Assembly (NCBI GenBank): GCA_003164475.1
Contig: PLTL01000027.1
Span: forward strand, 1 to 17,038
DNA: 17,038 nucleotides
Source of the DNA: Candidatus Dormiibacterota bacterium
GTDB lineage: Bacteria > Chloroflexota > Dormibacteria > UBA8260 > Bog-877
Reading direction: 5' to 3'
Shown here: positions 16,756-17,038 of the stretch, in pieces
How positions within the stretch are numbered: the first letter of the stretch is position 1
How the letters are laid out: every line of letters begins with the position of its first letter
The notes under the pieces: model-generated
Told to the model about the DNA's origin: nothing
The model's input: only the letters and a program-made list of their open reading frames with translations
Databases searched by the model: none
Translations under genes and position numbers: made by a program

Positions 16756-17038
16756 TCAGGCACCTCGCAGGTACGCGCGCGTTGCCTCGAGTTCGTCCAG
16801 GGTGAGGGGAGCACAGTTGGCACGCCTGACACGGGCGTTGGGATGGGGCAACCGGAGGATCATCCGGAGACGCCCCTCCAGGTCGTGCGGGCCGCTCCAG
16901 GTCGTCGCTGCCAGCCCCGGGTAGGTGTTGAGGAATGCCTGCTGGGCCTGGCGGCCCATGAGCACCACGACGCGGGCGGCCGCCAGACGCATCACCGGGC
17001 GAAGCCACCTGGAGACGCACACGGCAGCCGCCTCGGCG
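16756..17038 (-). CDS. Uracil-DNA glycosylase superfamily protein, partial
   Basis: The minus-strand frame stops at 16756 and remains open to the right edge, so the N-terminal part is missing. The visible residues include CVSRWLRPVMRLAAARVVVL followed by MGRQAQQAFL, which matches the late segment of the UDG superfamily (C..wL.pel....p.vvvalG..A). They also include MILRLPHPNARVRRANCAPL, in the position of the C-terminal motif with its catalytic His (HPS in many members, here HPN). Such enzymes remove uracil or other damaged bases. It is convergent with the restriction-modification gene and may belong to the chromosomal flank. Exact subfamily cannot be decided without the N-terminal GxxPG-type motif. 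Confidence 0.7.
   Translation of the reverse strand, partial: AEAAAVCVSRWLRPVMRLAAARVVVLMGRQAQQAFLNTYPGLAATTWSGPHDLEGRLRMILRLPHPNARVRRANCAPLTLDELEATRAYLRGA

Overview
This is a GC-rich bacterial window with densely packed genes in its centre. The codon bias toward G/C at third positions, the mix of ATG and GTG starts, and likely leaderless starts fit Actinomycetota or a GC-rich Chloroflexota lineage. No rRNA or housekeeping marker is present, so the phylum is a guess. The content looks like a defence and DNA-processing island.

Left part (1-1328): an uncertain gene tail at the edge (possibly the end of a tyrosine recombinase), then about 1.2 kb with little convincing coding. It holds one possible single-span membrane protein (627-953) with a promoter-like, possibly leaderless start beside a perfect inverted repeat, a weak minus-strand reading frame with a CxxC motif, and several hairpins. 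Next come two minus-strand genes: an unrecognised protein with a ParB-like YLRDGYHR motif (3334 to 2396) and an Mrr-type restriction endonuclease (2240 to 1329).

Core (3555-11793): a strong promoter (TTGATG-17-TATAAT) drives six tightly packed plus-strand genes: an XRE repressor, an ImmA/IrrE metalloprotease, a NurA-like nuclease, a HerA-like ATPase, the SbcD (Mre11) nuclease and the SbcC (Rad50) ATPase. Junctions are ATGA or TGATG overlaps or gaps of 9-13 bp. HerA-NurA-Mre11-Rad50 is the archaeal double-strand-break end-resection set. Here it sits behind a repressor/protease switch like the DdrO/IrrE pair of Deinococcus, with palindromic operator candidates inside the promoter. My reading is an inducible DNA-end-processing module, possibly anti-phage. 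Function is inferred, not shown. An unknown protein with a C-terminal helix-turn-helix (11866-12792) follows on the same strand.

Right part (12977-16689): a HARE-HTH protein overlaps by one base a 1152-residue protein with an N-terminal PD-(D/E)xK-like motif and a gamma-type N6-adenine methyltransferase core, probably a type IIG-like restriction-modification enzyme. Its codon use is more C-rich than that of the SbcC operon. At the right edge a minus-strand gene, cut by the window, resembles the C-terminal half of a uracil-DNA glycosylase family protein.

Together, the window combines modification-dependent restriction (Mrr), a restriction-methylation fusion and a regulated end-resection operon. 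The last is the best candidate for an undescribed system.
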